DNA of 64,000 nt, taken from positions 1,296,972 through 1,360,971 of the forward strand of contig NZ_AP023032.1 in the NCBI RefSeq assembly GCF_019670105.1, written 5' to 3'. Shown here one piece after another: positions 30,422-40,511 of this stretch (position 1 is the first letter of the stretch; every line of letters begins with the position of its first letter). The DNA is from Agarivorans albus (GTDB lineage Bacteria > Pseudomonadota > Gammaproteobacteria > Enterobacterales > Celerinatantimonadaceae). The position numbers and the translations under genes were made by a program. Below the pieces are notes generated by a model. It had not been told where the DNA came from, searched no databases, and worked only from the letters and a program-made list of their open reading frames with translations.

Positions 30422-31368
30422 TGGGACAAGGACGCAGAAAAAAGGGTAGAGCTATTGACGGTATCCTTCTGCTGAATAAACCTACTGGCGTTTCTTCAAA
30501 CGGAATTTTGCAGCGAGTTAAGCGAATTTATTTTGCTCAAAAAGCCGGACATACTGGGGCTCTAGATCCGCTTGCCACTGGTATGCTGCCAATTTGCTTA
30601 GGGGAAGCCACTAAGTTTTCACAGTTTTTGTTAGATTCCGATAAACGTTATCAGGTTACTGCTCAACTCGGTGTTCGAACTAATACCTCTGATTCCGATG
30701 GGGAAGTGGTTGAACAGCGTGATGTGAATGTTAATCAAGCCGAGATTGAAGCTGCATTAGCATCATTTCGTGGTGCGATAAATCAAGTGCCTTCTATGTT
30801 CTCTGCGCTAAAGCATAACGGTAAACCTTTGTATTCTTATGCTCGAGAAGGCATTACGATTGAACGTGAAGCGCGGCCAATTACTGTTTATGAAAACAAC
30901 TTTATTTCATTAGATGGCGATATGCTGACCTTAGATGTTCATTGCAGCAAAGGTACTTATATTCGCACCATTATTGATGATCTAGGTGAAATGCTAGGTT
31001 GTGGCGCGCATGTAGTTAAATTGCATCGCTCGCAGGTAGCGACTTACCCAAGCGAACGAATGGTGACACCAGAACAATTAGAGGCGTTATTAGAACAAGC
31101 TAACGAGCAAGATATTGCTCCTAAAGAGTTGCTTGACCCTTTATTGTTGCCAATTGATTCGGCCGTCGCCCATTTGGCGGAAGTGAATATTCCCGAGACA
31201 TTAGGTGGATATTTAATGCAAGGCCAAGCGATGCAAGTCGCTGGCGCTCCGTTAAATGACGTGTTCAGGTTAACCATCGGCGAGCAGCATCGTTTTGTTG
31301 GCATTGGTCAATTAAACGATGATGGTTTAGTGGCACCTAAACGCTTGATTCAAAATAGCGATAGTTAG
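30421..31368 (+). CDS. truB: tRNA pseudouridine(55) synthase TruB
   Basis: Makes pseudouridine 55 in the T-loop of tRNAs. The 315-aa protein has the catalytic motif [14 protein letters not shown] with the nucleophile at D49. Further conserved blocks are [31 protein letters not shown] and [12 protein letters not shown]-terminal PUA-like domain covers about 250-315. It starts inside the rbfA stop. Confidence 0.97.
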   Translation: MGQGRRKKGRAIDGILLLNKPTGVSSNGILQRVKRIYFAQKAGHTGALDPLATGMLPICLGEATKFSQFLLDSDKRYQVTAQLGVRTNTSDSDGEVVEQRDVNVNQAEIEAALASFRGAINQVPSMFSALKHNGKPLYSYAREGITIEREARPITVYENNFISLDGDMLTLDVHCSKGTYIRTIIDDLGEMLGCGAHVVKLHRSQVATYPSERMVTPEQLEALLEQANEQDIAPKELLDPLLLPIDSAVAHLAEVNIPETLGGYLMQGQAMQVAGAPLNDVFRLTIGEQHRFVGIGQLNDDGLVAPKRLIQNSDS

Positions 31369-31377
31369 GCGAGTTGC

Positions 31378-31406
31378 TTGCAACTCATTAGGGCGCACTA
31401 TATAAT
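31378..31406 (+). promoter_or_regulatory. Promoter for rpsO
   Basis: TTGCAA (31378-31383), exact 17-base spacer, perfect TATAAT (31401-31406), followed by a GC-rich discriminator (GCGCGTCC) typical of stringently controlled ribosomal promoters. Confidence 0.85.
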
Positions 31407-31469
31407 GCGCGTCCTTCTTCGCTGAGTTAGTGATTGGCGGAGAGTAAATTTACATTTTTAGGAGTTAGT

Positions 31470-31739
31470 ATGTCACTAAGTAGCACTGAAAAAGCAGCAA
31501 TCGTTGCAGAATACGCACGTGAAGCAGGAGACACTGGTTCTTCTGAAGTTCAAGTTGCTTTGTTAACTGCACAGATCAACCACTTGCAAGGTCACTTCAA
31601 GAAGCACATCCACGATCACCACAGCCGTCGTGGTCTACTACGCATGGTTAGCCAGCGTCGTAAATTACTTGACTACTTGAAGCGTAAAAACCAAGCGAGC
31701 TACGCTGAATTGATCGCTAAATTGGGCCTACGTCGTTAA
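31470..31739 (+). CDS. rpsO: 30S ribosomal protein S15
   Basis: Primary 16S rRNA-binding protein of the small-subunit platform. The ATG at 31470 (after AGGAG) gives the standard 89 aa; the longer frame upstream overlaps the promoter transcript leader. Diagnostic stretches are [19 protein letters not shown] and [20 protein letters not shown]. In E. coli S15 represses its own translation through a pseudoknot at the ribosome site; I did not try to fold an equivalent here. Confidence 0.98.
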   Translation: MSLSSTEKAAIVAEYAREAGDTGSSEVQVALLTAQINHLQGHFKKHIHDHHSRRGLLRMVSQRRKLLDYLKRKNQASYAELIAKLGLRR

Positions 31740-31766
31740 TTTTAACGTCGCCAAGAAAGAATACCG

Positions 31767-31793
31767 AAAGGGAGCCGAATGGCTCCCTTTTTT
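31767..31793 (+). terminator. Intrinsic terminator after rpsO
   Basis: 10-bp stem AAAGGGAGCC / GGCTCCCTTT, GAAT loop and T-run, separating rpsO from pnp. Confidence 0.93.
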
Positions 31794-31924
31794 GTTGCTT
31801 AAATAAAAGTCACAAAGTGGTGTGATAACAGTGGTTTTAGTAAGGATAAAGTTATCTTTTGACAAGCCATTGCTTTATACTTTAGCGCGAATTGAAAAGA
31901 GAACATAAATTAAAGGAAATTCAC

Positions 31925-34039
31925 GTGAATCCTATCGTAAAAACGTTTAAATACGGTGAGAATACAGTCACCATTGAAACTGGCGCTATCGCTCGTCAAG
32001 CTACAGCTGCCGTAATGGTTACTATGGATGATACAACAGTATTTGTATCAGTAGTGGGTAAAAAAACTGCTACACCTGGCCAAGATTTCTTCCCGTTGAC
32101 TGTGAACTACCAAGAACGTACTTACGCAGCAGGTAAAATTCCTGGTGGTTTCTTCAAGCGCGAAGGTCGTCCTTCGGAAGAAGAAACGTTAATCGCACGT
32201 TTGATTGACCGTCCAATCCGTCCATTGTTCCCAGATGGCTTCGTAAACGAAGTACAAGTTGTGGCAACAGTGGTTTCTGTAAATCCACAAGTTCAACCAG
32301 ACATCGTGGCGTTAATCGGTACTTCTGCGGCGCTAAGCCTTTCAGGTATTCCATTTAACGGCCCAATTGGAGCTGCTCGTGTTGGTTACATCGATGGTAA
32401 CTACATCCTTAACCCAACCACTGAAGAGCTACCAGAAAGCAAGCTAGACCTTGTTGTAGCAGGTACCGAAAGTGCCGTTCTTATGGTTGAGTCAGAAGCA
32501 GAATTACTTTCAGAAGAAGTAATGCTTGGCGCGGTTGTTTATGGTCATGAGCAATCAAATGCGGTAATTACTGCCATTAACGAACTGTGTGAAGAAGCTG
32601 CTAAACCAGCTTGGGAATGGGAAGCGCCAGAAGTTAACGTTGCACTTAAAGATAAAGTAGCAGCATTAGCAGAAGCTAAGTTAACTGAAGCTTACCAAAT
32701 TACCGACAAAGCAGAGCGTTACGCTGAAGTTGGCGAAATCAAAAAAGCGGTTGTTGAAGCATTAACTGCTGAAGACGAAGCGCTAGACAGCCAAGAAATT
32801 GGTGACGAGTTAGGTAAGTTAGAGAAAAATGTAGTTCGTTCACGCATTATCGCTGGTGAGCCACGTATCGATGGTCGCGAACCAGATATGATTCGTGCGC
32901 TAGACGTAATGACTGGCGTATTACCACGTACTCACGGTAGCTCTGTATTCACCCGTGGTGAAACTCAGGCTCTTGTAACATGTACACTAGGTACAGAACG
33001 TGATGCTCAGATGATTGACTCGCTAGCTGGCTTGCAAACATCTCGCTTCATGCTTCACTACAATTTCCCTCCATACTGTGTTGGCGAAACGGGCTTCATC
33101 GGTTCACCTAAGCGTCGTGAAATTGGCCACGGTCGTTTGGCTAAGCGTGGTGTTGCAGCGGTAATGCCAAGTGCTGAAGACTTCCCATACACTGTACGTG
33201 TAGTATCTGAAATCACTGAATCAAACGGTTCTAGCTCAATGGCTTCTGTTTGTGGTAGCTCACTAGCACTTATGGATGCGGGTGTGCCAATTAAAGCCTC
33301 TGTTGCGGGTATCGCAATGGGTCTAGTGAAAGAAGGCGACAAGTTCGTTGTTCTTTCTGACATCTTAGGTGATGAAGATCACTTAGGTGACATGGACTTT
33401 AAAGTGGCTGGTTCTTCTGAAGGTATCTCTGCATTGCAGATGGATATTAAGATTGAAGGTATCACTAAAGAAATTATGGAAATTGCCCTACGCCAAGCGC
33501 AAGGTGCACGTTTACATATTCTAGGTGTTATGGACCAAGCTATCGGTACTTCTCGTGAAGAGATTTCTGAGTTTGCTCCACGTATCCATACGCTTAAGAT
33601 CAACCCAGAGAAGATCAAAGACGTAATTGGTAAAGGTGGTGCAACTATTCGTGCACTTACTGACGAAACTGGCACTACTATCGAAATCGAAGATGACGGT
33701 ACAGTGAAAGTTGCAGCAACTGATAACGCGCAAGCTCAAGAAGCGATTAAGCGTATTGAGCAGCTAACTGCTGAAGTTGAAGCGGGCCAATTCTACGAAG
33801 GTAAAGTTGTTCGCCTTGCAGACTTCGGTGCATTTGTTGAAATCTTGCCAGGTAAAGATGGCCTAGTACACATTTCGCAAATCTCTCAAGAGCGTGTTGC
33901 TAATGTTTCTGACCACCTAACTGTTGGCGACATCGTGAAAGTTAAAGTACTAGAAGTAGACCGCCAAGGCCGTGTACGTCTAAGTATTAAAGAAGCGGCT
34001 GCGCCTAGCGAAGCACCAGCAGAAAAGCCTGCTGAATAA
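31925..34039 (+). CDS. pnp: Polyribonucleotide nucleotidyltransferase (PNPase)
   Basis: 3'-5' phosphorolytic exoribonuclease and degradosome component. I chose GTG at 31925, preceded by AAGGAAA, because the protein then begins [11 protein letters not shown], aligned with E. coli MLNPIVRKF; it is 704 aa. A TTG 33 bases earlier is the alternative. Two RNase PH cores are joined by a helical domain (about 215-310). A KH domain ([11 protein letters not shown], about 560-615) and an S1 domain (about 620-690) close it. A TTGACA at 31859 lies upstream but lacks a well-spaced -10, so its own promoter remains unclear. Confidence 0.96.
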   Translation: MNPIVKTFKYGENTVTIETGAIARQATAAVMVTMDDTTVFVSVVGKKTATPGQDFFPLTVNYQERTYAAGKIPGGFFKREGRPSEEETLIARLIDRPIRPLFPDGFVNEVQVVATVVSVNPQVQPDIVALIGTSAALSLSGIPFNGPIGAARVGYIDGNYILNPTTEELPESKLDLVVAGTESAVLMVESEAELLSEEVMLGAVVYGHEQSNAVITAINELCEEAAKPAWEWEAPEVNVALKDKVAALAEAKLTEAYQITDKAERYAEVGEIKKAVVEALTAEDEALDSQEIGDELGKLEKNVVRSRIIAGEPRIDGREPDMIRALDVMTGVLPRTHGSSVFTRGETQALVTCTLGTERDAQMIDSLAGLQTSRFMLHYNFPPYCVGETGFIGSPKRREIGHGRLAKRGVAAVMPSAEDFPYTVRVVSEITESNGSSSMASVCGSSLALMDAGVPIKASVAGIAMGLVKEGDKFVVLSDILGDEDHLGDMDFKVAGSSEGISALQMDIKIEGITKEIMEIALRQAQGARLHILGVMDQAIGTSREEISEFAPRIHTLKINPEKIKDVIGKGGATIRALTDETGTTIEIEDDGTVKVAATDNAQAQEAIKRIEQLTAEVEAGQFYEGKVVRLADFGAFVEILPGKDGLVHISQISQERVANVSDHLTVGDIVKVKVLEVDRQGRVRLSIKEAAAPSEAPAEKPAE

Positions 34040-34057
34040 ACGTTTCAATAAATAGCT

Positions 34058-34082
34058 AAGCCGGCCTTGTGCCGGCTTTTTT
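34058..34082 (+). terminator. Intrinsic terminator after pnp
   Basis: AAGCCGGC / GCCGGCTT stem, 5-base loop, T-run, 18 bases past the stop. Confidence 0.93.
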
Positions 34083-34145
34083 GTTTTTGTTAGAGAATAG
34101 GGGGCTTGTTGGGGGCTTTAGTCAGGCAGCTTTCAGGTTTACAAT

Positions 34146-34685
34146 GTGGCGAGCAAAACAGGTAAGGATAAGTACTTGGACAATACTGATATTGACTGGA
34201 TGAATCATGCACTGCTGTTAGCAGATAAAGCAGAAGCACAAGGAGAGGTGCCAGTTGGAGCTGTGGTTGTTTACCAAGACGAAGTAGTGGGTGAAGGCTG
34301 GAATCAAACGATTACTCTTAACGATGCTACTGCCCATGCTGAGATACTAGCACTGCGAGAAGCAGGCAAGAATATCGGCAATTACCGGCTATTAGATACC
34401 ACGCTTTACGTTACTTTAGAGCCCTGCTCTATGTGTGCAGGAGCCATGGTGCACGCACGCGTGAAACGATTGGTTTATGGTGCCAGCGATCTTAAAACAG
34501 GCGCTGCGGGAAGTGTGTTTAATATTATTGATTGTGAGCAGTTAAATCATCGAGCTGAGGTAGAAGCGGGAGTATTAGCGGAACAGTGCAGTGAGAACAT
34601 TAGTCGTTTTTTTCGCAAGCGTCGTGAACAACACAAGCTGCGAAAAAAACAACAGAGCAGTGGTTTACTCAGCGACGCTGACTAA
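34146..34685 (+). CDS. tadA: tRNA adenosine(34) deaminase TadA
   Basis: Converts A34 to inosine in tRNA-Arg(ACG). The zinc and catalytic set HAE (H64, E66) and PCSMC (C94, C97) is intact, with EVPVGAVVV and the C-terminal FRKRREQHK helix. It has 179 aa from GTG at 34146; TTG at 34176 or ATG at 34200 would trim an N-terminus that is poorly conserved in the family, so the start is uncertain. The last 21 bases are overlapped on the opposite strand by the candidate small gene. The tadA-mltF-purL order matches E. coli. Confidence 0.94.
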   Translation: MASKTGKDKYLDNTDIDWMNHALLLADKAEAQGEVPVGAVVVYQDEVVGEGWNQTITLNDATAHAEILALREAGKNIGNYRLLDTTLYVTLEPCSMCAGAMVHARVKRLVYGASDLKTGAAGSVFNIIDCEQLNHRAEVEAGVLAEQCSENISRFFRKRREQHKLRKKQQSSGLLSDAD

Positions 34686-34799
34686 ACCCATTTCAGTCAA
34701 AACAAAAGAACGTTGTCTTAACAAAACCTTACGGTGCTGACGAGCCAATTGAATTCGGCGACGTGGCGAGTGAAGGGTAACGCGTTTCTTTCTAATCAT
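34665..34799 (-). CDS. Candidate small, strongly basic 44-aa protein
   Basis: Unrecognised. The frame runs ATG (34799) to TAA with GGAGAGGA four bases before the start, an excellent ribosome site for so short a gene. The product begins MIRKKRVTLHSPRRRIQLAR and has about nine Arg and three Lys in 44 residues. There is no membrane segment. Size and charge recall small ribosomal or ribosome-associated proteins, but that is a resemblance only. A Pho-box-like repeat lies about 70 bases upstream. The last seven codons are antisense to the tadA 3' end. It was considered as a shadow of tadA, but most of it is intergenic. Confidence 0.5.
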   Translation of the reverse strand: MIRKKRVTLHSPRRRIQLARQHRKVLLRQRSFVLTEMGLVSVAE

Positions 34800-34853
34800 A
34801 CTATCCTCTCCATTGCGTAGGCAGGACGCTTTACAGTTTTTAATCTCCATTAC

Positions 34854-34887
34854 AGATTAAGCATAAAACATGACAGTTATGTGACAA
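34854..34887 (-). promoter_or_regulatory. Pho-box-like promoter before the 44-aa gene
   Basis: On the minus strand TTGTCAC and CTGTCAT form a direct repeat with an 11-bp period and an AT-rich joint (ATAA), the layout of the PhoB box (CTGTCAT-N4-CTGTCAT). A TAATCT -10-like hexamer follows at 34859-34854, 17 bases from the start of the second repeat, the same spacing as I recall for E. coli phoA. Confidence 0.5.
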
Positions 34888-34904
34888 ATCGTCAAGATTA
34901 TTCT

Positions 34905-36377
34905 TTAGTTAATGGTATCAACTTCTGTTTTATTTGGTTCACTAGCCTCGACGCTGGGATTATTCACTGGATAAGGTGCACGATTCTTCATTAACTCCTG
35001 ACGGCGTTGCGACTCTTTTTTCTGAGCATCTAGCCACAAAAGGCTTTGATAATACTGCCTAATGTTGTTTACATAGTTGTAGGCTTCTTGCCCGCGAGCG
35101 TAACCATAACGAGTTTGTTGGTACCATTTTTTACGCATAAGCAGTGGCAGGTTTTCTTTAACATCTACCCAAGCATCTGGATCGCCGCCACGCATTCGAG
35201 TAATTCGCCTAGCATCTAACATATGGCCAAAACCTATGTTGTAAGAGACAAGAGCAAACCATATTTTGTCATCTTCACGGACGCTATCGGGCACTCGGTT
35301 TATTAGTTTTTGCAGGTATTCAGCGCCGCCACGAATGCTTTGTTCTGGATCTAAACGATTAGTGACTCCCACAGATTTAGCTGTTGGTAGGGTCAACATC
35401 ATCATACCGCGCACACCGGTGAAAGATTTAGCATGCGGGCGCCAGTGAGATTCTTGATAAGACACTGCCGCGATCAGGCGCCAGTCTAACTTACCTGCGT
35501 ATTGCTTAAACCAGTCTTCGTATTTGGGGAGCCGAGTACTGGTAGAGCGTAAGAAGGCCCGAGTATCGACATAATCGAAACGTTGAATGTGGCCAAAATA
35601 GCGTTCGTACAAACGAGTAATGTCACCATTGCTGTGTTTATCACCAATAAATTCGATTAGCGCGCTGTATAAACTGTCATCACGCAGGCGGTTTACCATC
35701 CAAACTACAGACGTAGATTCGCTTAAGGTAAAAGCTTCAGCTAGGTCTGGGTAAAAGCGTTGATGCAAAGCGAGGGTGGTGTCATCCACCAAGGCGAAGC
35801 GGATGTCTTCATCAACAATGCTTTTGAGTAATTCGCTACTGTCTAGGCGGTCTGTGGCTTCAATGGCTAATTCTGGGTGTTCTTTGCGGTAGCTCTTAAG
35901 CAAAGGTTGATGATAGCTACCTGTGGTTATCCATAATGGAGAATCCACTTGGCTAATATCACGCGGGCGGCGAGTATTTTTTTTATAAACAACCTTGGCG
36001 TCTACTTTATATATCTCTGGAGAAAAGCGAAAGTTTTCGCGTAGCGCATTGGTTGGCGATAGCGCTGCAGCTAATAGATCGACCTGATTGTTATGCAAAC
36101 CTCGATAAAGCTCTGTTTGGTTATATAAAGGCACCATTTGCAACTCAACACCTAAATAGTTAGCAAAGTCTTCCAATAACTCGTATTCCATGCCCGTAGG
36201 TTGTTCATGTTGGTCGTAATAGAAGATTTGCTGGCTATACAAGGTGCCCACGCGCAGTTTTCCACGTTGGCGAATTTGCTCTAGCTCTGAGACAAAGGGG
36301 TTGGGTTCGCAGCCTTGTAATACAAACAAAGCGAGCAACGCTAGAAGCAGGGTGAAGCGTTGCTGTTTAATCATCAA
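34905..36377 (-). CDS. mltF: Membrane-bound lytic murein transglycosylase F
   Basis: Outer-membrane lipoprotein that cleaves glycan strands of peptidoglycan by an exolytic transglycosylase reaction. The 490-aa protein has a signal with lipobox LQGC, an amino-acid-binding-protein-like regulatory domain (about 35-270, SBP_bac_3 type) and a C-terminal SLT domain with the catalytic glutamate E309 in SYQESHWRP, then GVRGMMMLT. The C-terminus is Pro/Glu/Asn rich. Two ATG codons stand at the start. It is divergent from purL, and the E. coli neighbours are conserved. Confidence 0.95.
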   Translation of the reverse strand: MMIKQQRFTLLLALLALFVLQGCEPNPFVSELEQIRQRGKLRVGTLYSQQIFYYDQHEQPTGMEYELLEDFANYLGVELQMVPLYNQTELYRGLHNNQVDLLAAALSPTNALRENFRFSPEIYKVDAKVVYKKNTRRPRDISQVDSPLWITTGSYHQPLLKSYRKEHPELAIEATDRLDSSELLKSIVDEDIRFALVDDTTLALHQRFYPDLAEAFTLSESTSVVWMVNRLRDDSLYSALIEFIGDKHSNGDITRLYERYFGHIQRFDYVDTRAFLRSTSTRLPKYEDWFKQYAGKLDWRLIAAVSYQESHWRPHAKSFTGVRGMMMLTLPTAKSVGVTNRLDPEQSIRGGAEYLQKLINRVPDSVREDDKIWFALVSYNIGFGHMLDARRITRMRGGDPDAWVDVKENLPLLMRKKWYQQTRYGYARGQEAYNYVNNIRQYYQSLLWLDAQKKESQRRQELMKNRAPYPVNNPSVEASEPNKTEVDTIN

Positions 36378-36459
36378 ATCTGGTTTCCACGCTATTATTT
36401 TTATTCGATTTTAGGGATATACGCTTGGCTGTCTAGCTTTAAGCGTTGTTTTCCTCGTC

Positions 36460-36475
36460 AAGCTAACGTTTTGTT
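36460..36475 (+). promoter_or_regulatory. PurR box upstream of purL
   Basis: AAGCTAACGTTTTGTT matches 9 of the 11 fixed positions of the PurR operator (ANGCAANCGNTTNCNT). It touches the -35 element of the purL promoter, a repressing position. Confidence 0.65.
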
Positions 36476-36503
36476 TACCATTGTCGCAGTTTTTATCTAT
36501 AAT
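36475..36503 (+). promoter_or_regulatory. Promoter for purL
   Basis: TTACCA (36475-36480), 17-base spacer, perfect TATAAT (36498-36503). The leader to the purL ATG is about 45 nt. Confidence 0.75.
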
Positions 36504-36554
36504 ACGCGCAATTTTCCCCCTCCCACCTCCATCTGGAAAAGCGAGCACATAAAT

Positions 36555-39500
36555 ATGTTGGTACTACGTGGTGCACCTGCACTGTCTGAGTTTCGAATTG
36601 CGCAATTGTTAAAACGCTGCGCAGAGCAAGACCTTCCTGTTACAGCTATCTATGCTGAGTTTATGCATTTTGCTGATATCTCAAGTGATTTGACTGATGC
36701 TGAACAACAAGTATTAGATAAGTTATTGACCTACGGCCCTACTATTGCCGAGCATCAGCCTACTGGCCAGTTGCTATTAGTAGCTCCCCGTCCAGGTACA
36801 ATTTCTCCTTGGTCTTCTAAGGCAAGTGATATTGCACATAACTGTGGTTTAGCCAATGTAACGCGTTTAGAACGCGGTATTGCTTACTATGTAGATACCA
36901 GTAGCGAACTAAACGAGCAACAAAGCAAACAGCTTAAAAGCTTAATTCACGACCGTATGATGGAAGTGGTATTTGCAGAAACCGAACAAGCTAGCGCATT
37001 GTTTGAACACGCAAGCCCTGCACCGTTTGAGTCGGTAGACATTCTATCTGGCGGTAAGCAAGCCTTAGAACAAGCTAACCAAGAATTAGGTTTGGCCTTG
37101 GCCGATGACGAAATCGACTACCTAGTAGAAAATTTCGAAAAAATGAAGCGCAACCCTAATGACGTAGAGCTAATGATGTTTGCTCAAGCAAACTCAGAGC
37201 ACTGCCGCCATAAAATCTTTAATGCTGATTGGACAATCGATGGCGTAAAACAGCCAAAATCATTGTTCAAAATGATTAAAAATACCTATGAATTGAACAG
37301 CGATTACGTATTGTCGGCGTATAAAGATAACGCAGCGGTAATGACAGGTTCAGTGGCTGGCCGCTTCTTCCCAAATGCTGAAACTAAGCAATACAACTAC
37401 CATCAAGAAGATATTCATATCTTGATGAAAGTAGAAACGCATAACCACCCAACGGCAATTTCTCCTTACCCTGGCGCGGCTACCGGCTCTGGTGGCGAAA
37501 TTCGTGATGAAGGTGCAACCGGTCGTGGTTCTAAACCTAAAGCTGGCATGGTTGGTTTTACCGTTAGTAATCTACGCATTCCAGGTTTTGAGCAAAGCTG
37601 GGAAAGTAACTTTGGTAAGCCAAGTCGTATTGTAGATGCTTTAGAAATAATGATTGAAGCACCGTTAGGCGGCGCAGCGTTTAACAACGAATTTGGTCGC
37701 CCTAATATTTTGGGTTATTTCCGTACTTACGAAGAGCAAGTAGAAAGCTTTAACGGTAGTGAAGTACGTGGTTACCACAAACCAATCATGTTGGCGGGTG
37801 GCCTAGGTAACATTCGTGAAGATCATGTTGAGAAAGGTGAGATTCCGGTTGGTGCTAAAATCATTGTACTTGGTGGCCCAGCCATGAACATTGGTTTAGG
37901 TGGTGGTGCTGCCTCTTCAATGGCTTCTGGTCAATCGAGTGAAGATCTAGATTTTGCCTCAGTACAGCGTGAAAACCCAGAAATGGAGCGTCGCTGTCAG
38001 GAAGTTATCGACCGTTGTTGGCAACTAGGTGATGCTAACCCTATTGCATTCATTCACGATATTGGTGCTGGCGGTTTATCGAACGCTTGTCCTGAACTGG
38101 TTGATGACGGCGGCCGTGGTGGTATTTTTGATTTGCGCAGCGTGCCAAATGATGAACCAGGCATGTCGCCACTAGAAATTTGGTGTAACGAATCTCAAGA
38201 GCGTTACATGCTAGCTGTTGCACCTGAGCATTTGGATGTGTTCGACGCCATTTGTAAGCGCGAACGTGCCTTATATGCAGTTATTGGTGTAGCAACAGAA
38301 GAGCGTGATTTGATTCTTCACGATTCTCACTTTAACAACGATCCTATTCGTATGCCGCTAGAAGTACTTTTAGGAAAAGCACCTAAAATGCATCGCGACG
38401 TCAAAACCGCAACGTTTAATGGCCCGGCCTTTAATGGTGATAAGCTTGATTTAGCAGAAGCCGCAGAACGATTGTTACGTTTACCGGCCATTGCAGAGAA
38501 AACCTTCTTAATCACTATTGGTGACCGTAGTGTTACCGGTTTAGTGGCGCGTGATCAAATGGTTGGTCCTTGGCAGGTTCCGGTTGCTAACTGTGCGGTA
38601 ACGGCGGCAAGTTACGATACCTATCATGGCGAAGCTATGTCGGTGGGTGAGCGCACGCCTGCAGCACTGATTGACCATGCAGCCTCGGCACGCTTAGCGG
38701 TAGCGGAAGCATTAACTAACATTGCAGCTACGAACATTGGTTCGTTAAACAACATTAAGTTGTCGGCTAACTGGATGTCAGCAGCTGGTCACCCAGGCGA
38801 AGACGCAGGTTTATACGCTGCAGTTAAAGCGGTAGGCGAAGAGCTTTGTCCAGCATTAGGTCTTACTATTCCGGTAGGTAAAGACTCGATGTCGATGAAG
38901 ACTGCTTGGCAAGATGAAGGCCAAGACAAAGCGGTGACTTCGCCACTTTCTTTAATTATTAGTGCCTTTGCTAAAGTTGAAGATATTCGCTTAACGGTTA
39001 CCCCGCAGCTGCGTAATGACGCTGGTGATACCGACCTAATTCTTATCGACCTAGGCCACGGTAAAAACCGCTTGGGTGCCTCTTGTTTAGCGCAGGTTTA
39101 TAAACAGCTTGGTAATAAAGTACCGGATGTAGATTCACCTGAACTACTAAAAGGTTTCTTTAACGCGATTCAAGTACTTACTGCTGAGCAGAAACTGCTT
39201 GCTTACCACGATCGCAGTGATGGTGGCTTGTTCACTACTGTTGCTGAAATGGCTTTTGCTGGCCATTGTGGTGTAGACGTAGCGCTAGACTTATTGGCTG
39301 GTGATACGTTAGACGTGCTCTTTAGTGAAGAGCTTGGTGCGGTGATTCAGGTTAAAACTGAAGAAAAAGAAGCCGTACTAAACGTTCTAGCTGGACACGG
39401 TTTAGCATCTTGTAGCCATGTTATTGGCTCACTAAACGATGATGACGCGATTCGCTTCACCCGTAACGGTGAAGTTGTACTGGCGAATACGCGCACTTAT

Positions 39501-40448
39501 TACCGCGGTATTTGGGCTGAAACAACTTATCAAATGCAAGCGCTGCGTGATAACCCTGAATGTGCCAAGCAAGAATTTGATGCCAAATTTGATGCCGCAG
39601 ATCCAGGCCTTAATATCGGTTTAAGTTTCGACATCAACGAAGATGTGGCCGCGCCTTACATTGTTAAGGGGTTAAAACCAGAAATGGCGATTTTACGTGA
39701 GCAGGGTGTTAACTCGCATCACGAAATGGCAGCCGCCTTTGACCGAGCTGGTTTCGCAGCAGTAGATGTGCATATGAGCGATATTTTGGCTGGCCGAGTG
39801 AGCCTAGATAAGTTCGCAGGTTTAGTGGCTTGTGGTGGCTTCTCTTACGGTGACGTACTTGGTGCTGGTGAAGGTTGGGCGAAGTCGATTCTGTTTAACA
39901 GCCGAGCGCGTGAACAGTTTAGCGCATTCTTCGAGCGTAACGATTCTTTTGCTCTTGGTGTATGTAATGGCTGTCAGATGTTATCGAATCTGAGCGAGCT
40001 AATCCCAGGAGCCGATTTATGGCCGCGTTTTGTACGCAACGAATCTGAGCGTTTTGAAGCACGTTTTAGTTTGGTAGAAGTGCAGCAATCACCTTCTATC
40101 TTCCTAAATGGTATGGCGGGTTCACAAATGCCTATCGCAGTTTCTCATGGTGAAGGCCGTGTGGAAGTGCGTGGCCAAGCGCATCTAGATGCCTTGGCGA
40201 GCAGTGGTACTGTGGCGCTACGTTATGTAGATAACTATGGCGAAGCTACAACTCAATACCCAGCTAACCCTAATGGCTCGCCGCTAGGTATTACTGGCCT
40301 TTCTTCAAAAGATGGCCGAGTAACCATTATGATGCCTCACCCAGAGCGTGTATTCCGTACGGTAGCGCACTCTTGGCACCCTGATGACTGGCGCGAAGAT
40401 AGCCCTTGGATGCGTATGTTCCGTAATGCGCGAGTTAATGTTGGTTAA
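36555..40448 (+). CDS. purL: Phosphoribosylformylglycinamidine synthase
   Basis: Fourth step of de novo purine synthesis: converts FGAR to FGAM with glutamine and ATP. It is the large single-chain form; from the ATG at 36555 it has 1297 aa (E. coli 1295). An upstream frame extension of 65 codons contains the promoter and is not coding. An N-terminal PurS-like domain precedes two AIRS-type halves ([18 protein letters not shown], then GKDSMSMKT). The C-terminal class I amidotransferase has the cysteine elbow [10 protein letters not shown] and the HGEGR/HPERV histidines. PurR control is suggested by the box upstream. Confidence 0.98.
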   Translation: MLVLRGAPALSEFRIAQLLKRCAEQDLPVTAIYAEFMHFADISSDLTDAEQQVLDKLLTYGPTIAEHQPTGQLLLVAPRPGTISPWSSKASDIAHNCGLANVTRLERGIAYYVDTSSELNEQQSKQLKSLIHDRMMEVVFAETEQASALFEHASPAPFESVDILSGGKQALEQANQELGLALADDEIDYLVENFEKMKRNPNDVELMMFAQANSEHCRHKIFNADWTIDGVKQPKSLFKMIKNTYELNSDYVLSAYKDNAAVMTGSVAGRFFPNAETKQYNYHQEDIHILMKVETHNHPTAISPYPGAATGSGGEIRDEGATGRGSKPKAGMVGFTVSNLRIPGFEQSWESNFGKPSRIVDALEIMIEAPLGGAAFNNEFGRPNILGYFRTYEEQVESFNGSEVRGYHKPIMLAGGLGNIREDHVEKGEIPVGAKIIVLGGPAMNIGLGGGAASSMASGQSSEDLDFASVQRENPEMERRCQEVIDRCWQLGDANPIAFIHDIGAGGLSNACPELVDDGGRGGIFDLRSVPNDEPGMSPLEIWCNESQERYMLAVAPEHLDVFDAICKRERALYAVIGVATEERDLILHDSHFNNDPIRMPLEVLLGKAPKMHRDVKTATFNGPAFNGDKLDLAEAAERLLRLPAIAEKTFLITIGDRSVTGLVARDQMVGPWQVPVANCAVTAASYDTYHGEAMSVGERTPAALIDHAASARLAVAEALTNIAATNIGSLNNIKLSANWMSAAGHPGEDAGLYAAVKAVGEELCPALGLTIPVGKDSMSMKTAWQDEGQDKAVTSPLSLIISAFAKVEDIRLTVTPQLRNDAGDTDLILIDLGHGKNRLGASCLAQVYKQLGNKVPDVDSPELLKGFFNAIQVLTAEQKLLAYHDRSDGGLFTTVAEMAFAGHCGVDVALDLLAGDTLDVLFSEELGAVIQVKTEEKEAVLNVLAGHGLASCSHVIGSLNDDDAIRFTRNGEVVLANTRTYYRGIWAETTYQMQALRDNPECAKQEFDAKFDAADPGLNIGLSFDINEDVAAPYIVKGLKPEMAILREQGVNSHHEMAAAFDRAGFAAVDVHMSDILAGRVSLDKFAGLVACGGFSYGDVLGAGEGWAKSILFNSRAREQFSAFFERNDSFALGVCNGCQMLSNLSELIPGADLWPRFVRNESERFEARFSLVEVQQSPSIFLNGMAGSQMPIAVSHGEGRVEVRGQAHLDALASSGTVALRYVDNYGEATTQYPANPNGSPLGITGLSSKDGRVTIMMPHPERVFRTVAHSWHPDDWREDSPWMRMFRNARVNVG

Positions 40449-40460
40449 ACAGCACTAAAT

Positions 40461-40488
40461 AAAAAAGCCACCTTAGGGTGGCTTTTTT
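40461..40488. terminator. Bidirectional terminator between purL and the first chemoreceptor gene
   Basis: AAAAAGCCACC-TTAG-GGTGGCTTTTTT, symmetrical with A and T runs, serving the two converging genes. Confidence 0.92.
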
Positions 40489-40511
40489 GTTATTAGAAAG
40501 GTTGTTTGAGC

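Noticed and set aside
31859-31887. TTGACA upstream of pnp as a promoter
   Set aside because: The good TATACT is only 11 bases away and the hexamer at 17 bases (TTAGCG) is poor, so I do not call it.
36360-36554. N-terminal extension of purL
   Set aside because: The 65 upstream codons contain the PurR box and TATAAT promoter, overlap the mltF start and do not resemble PurL.
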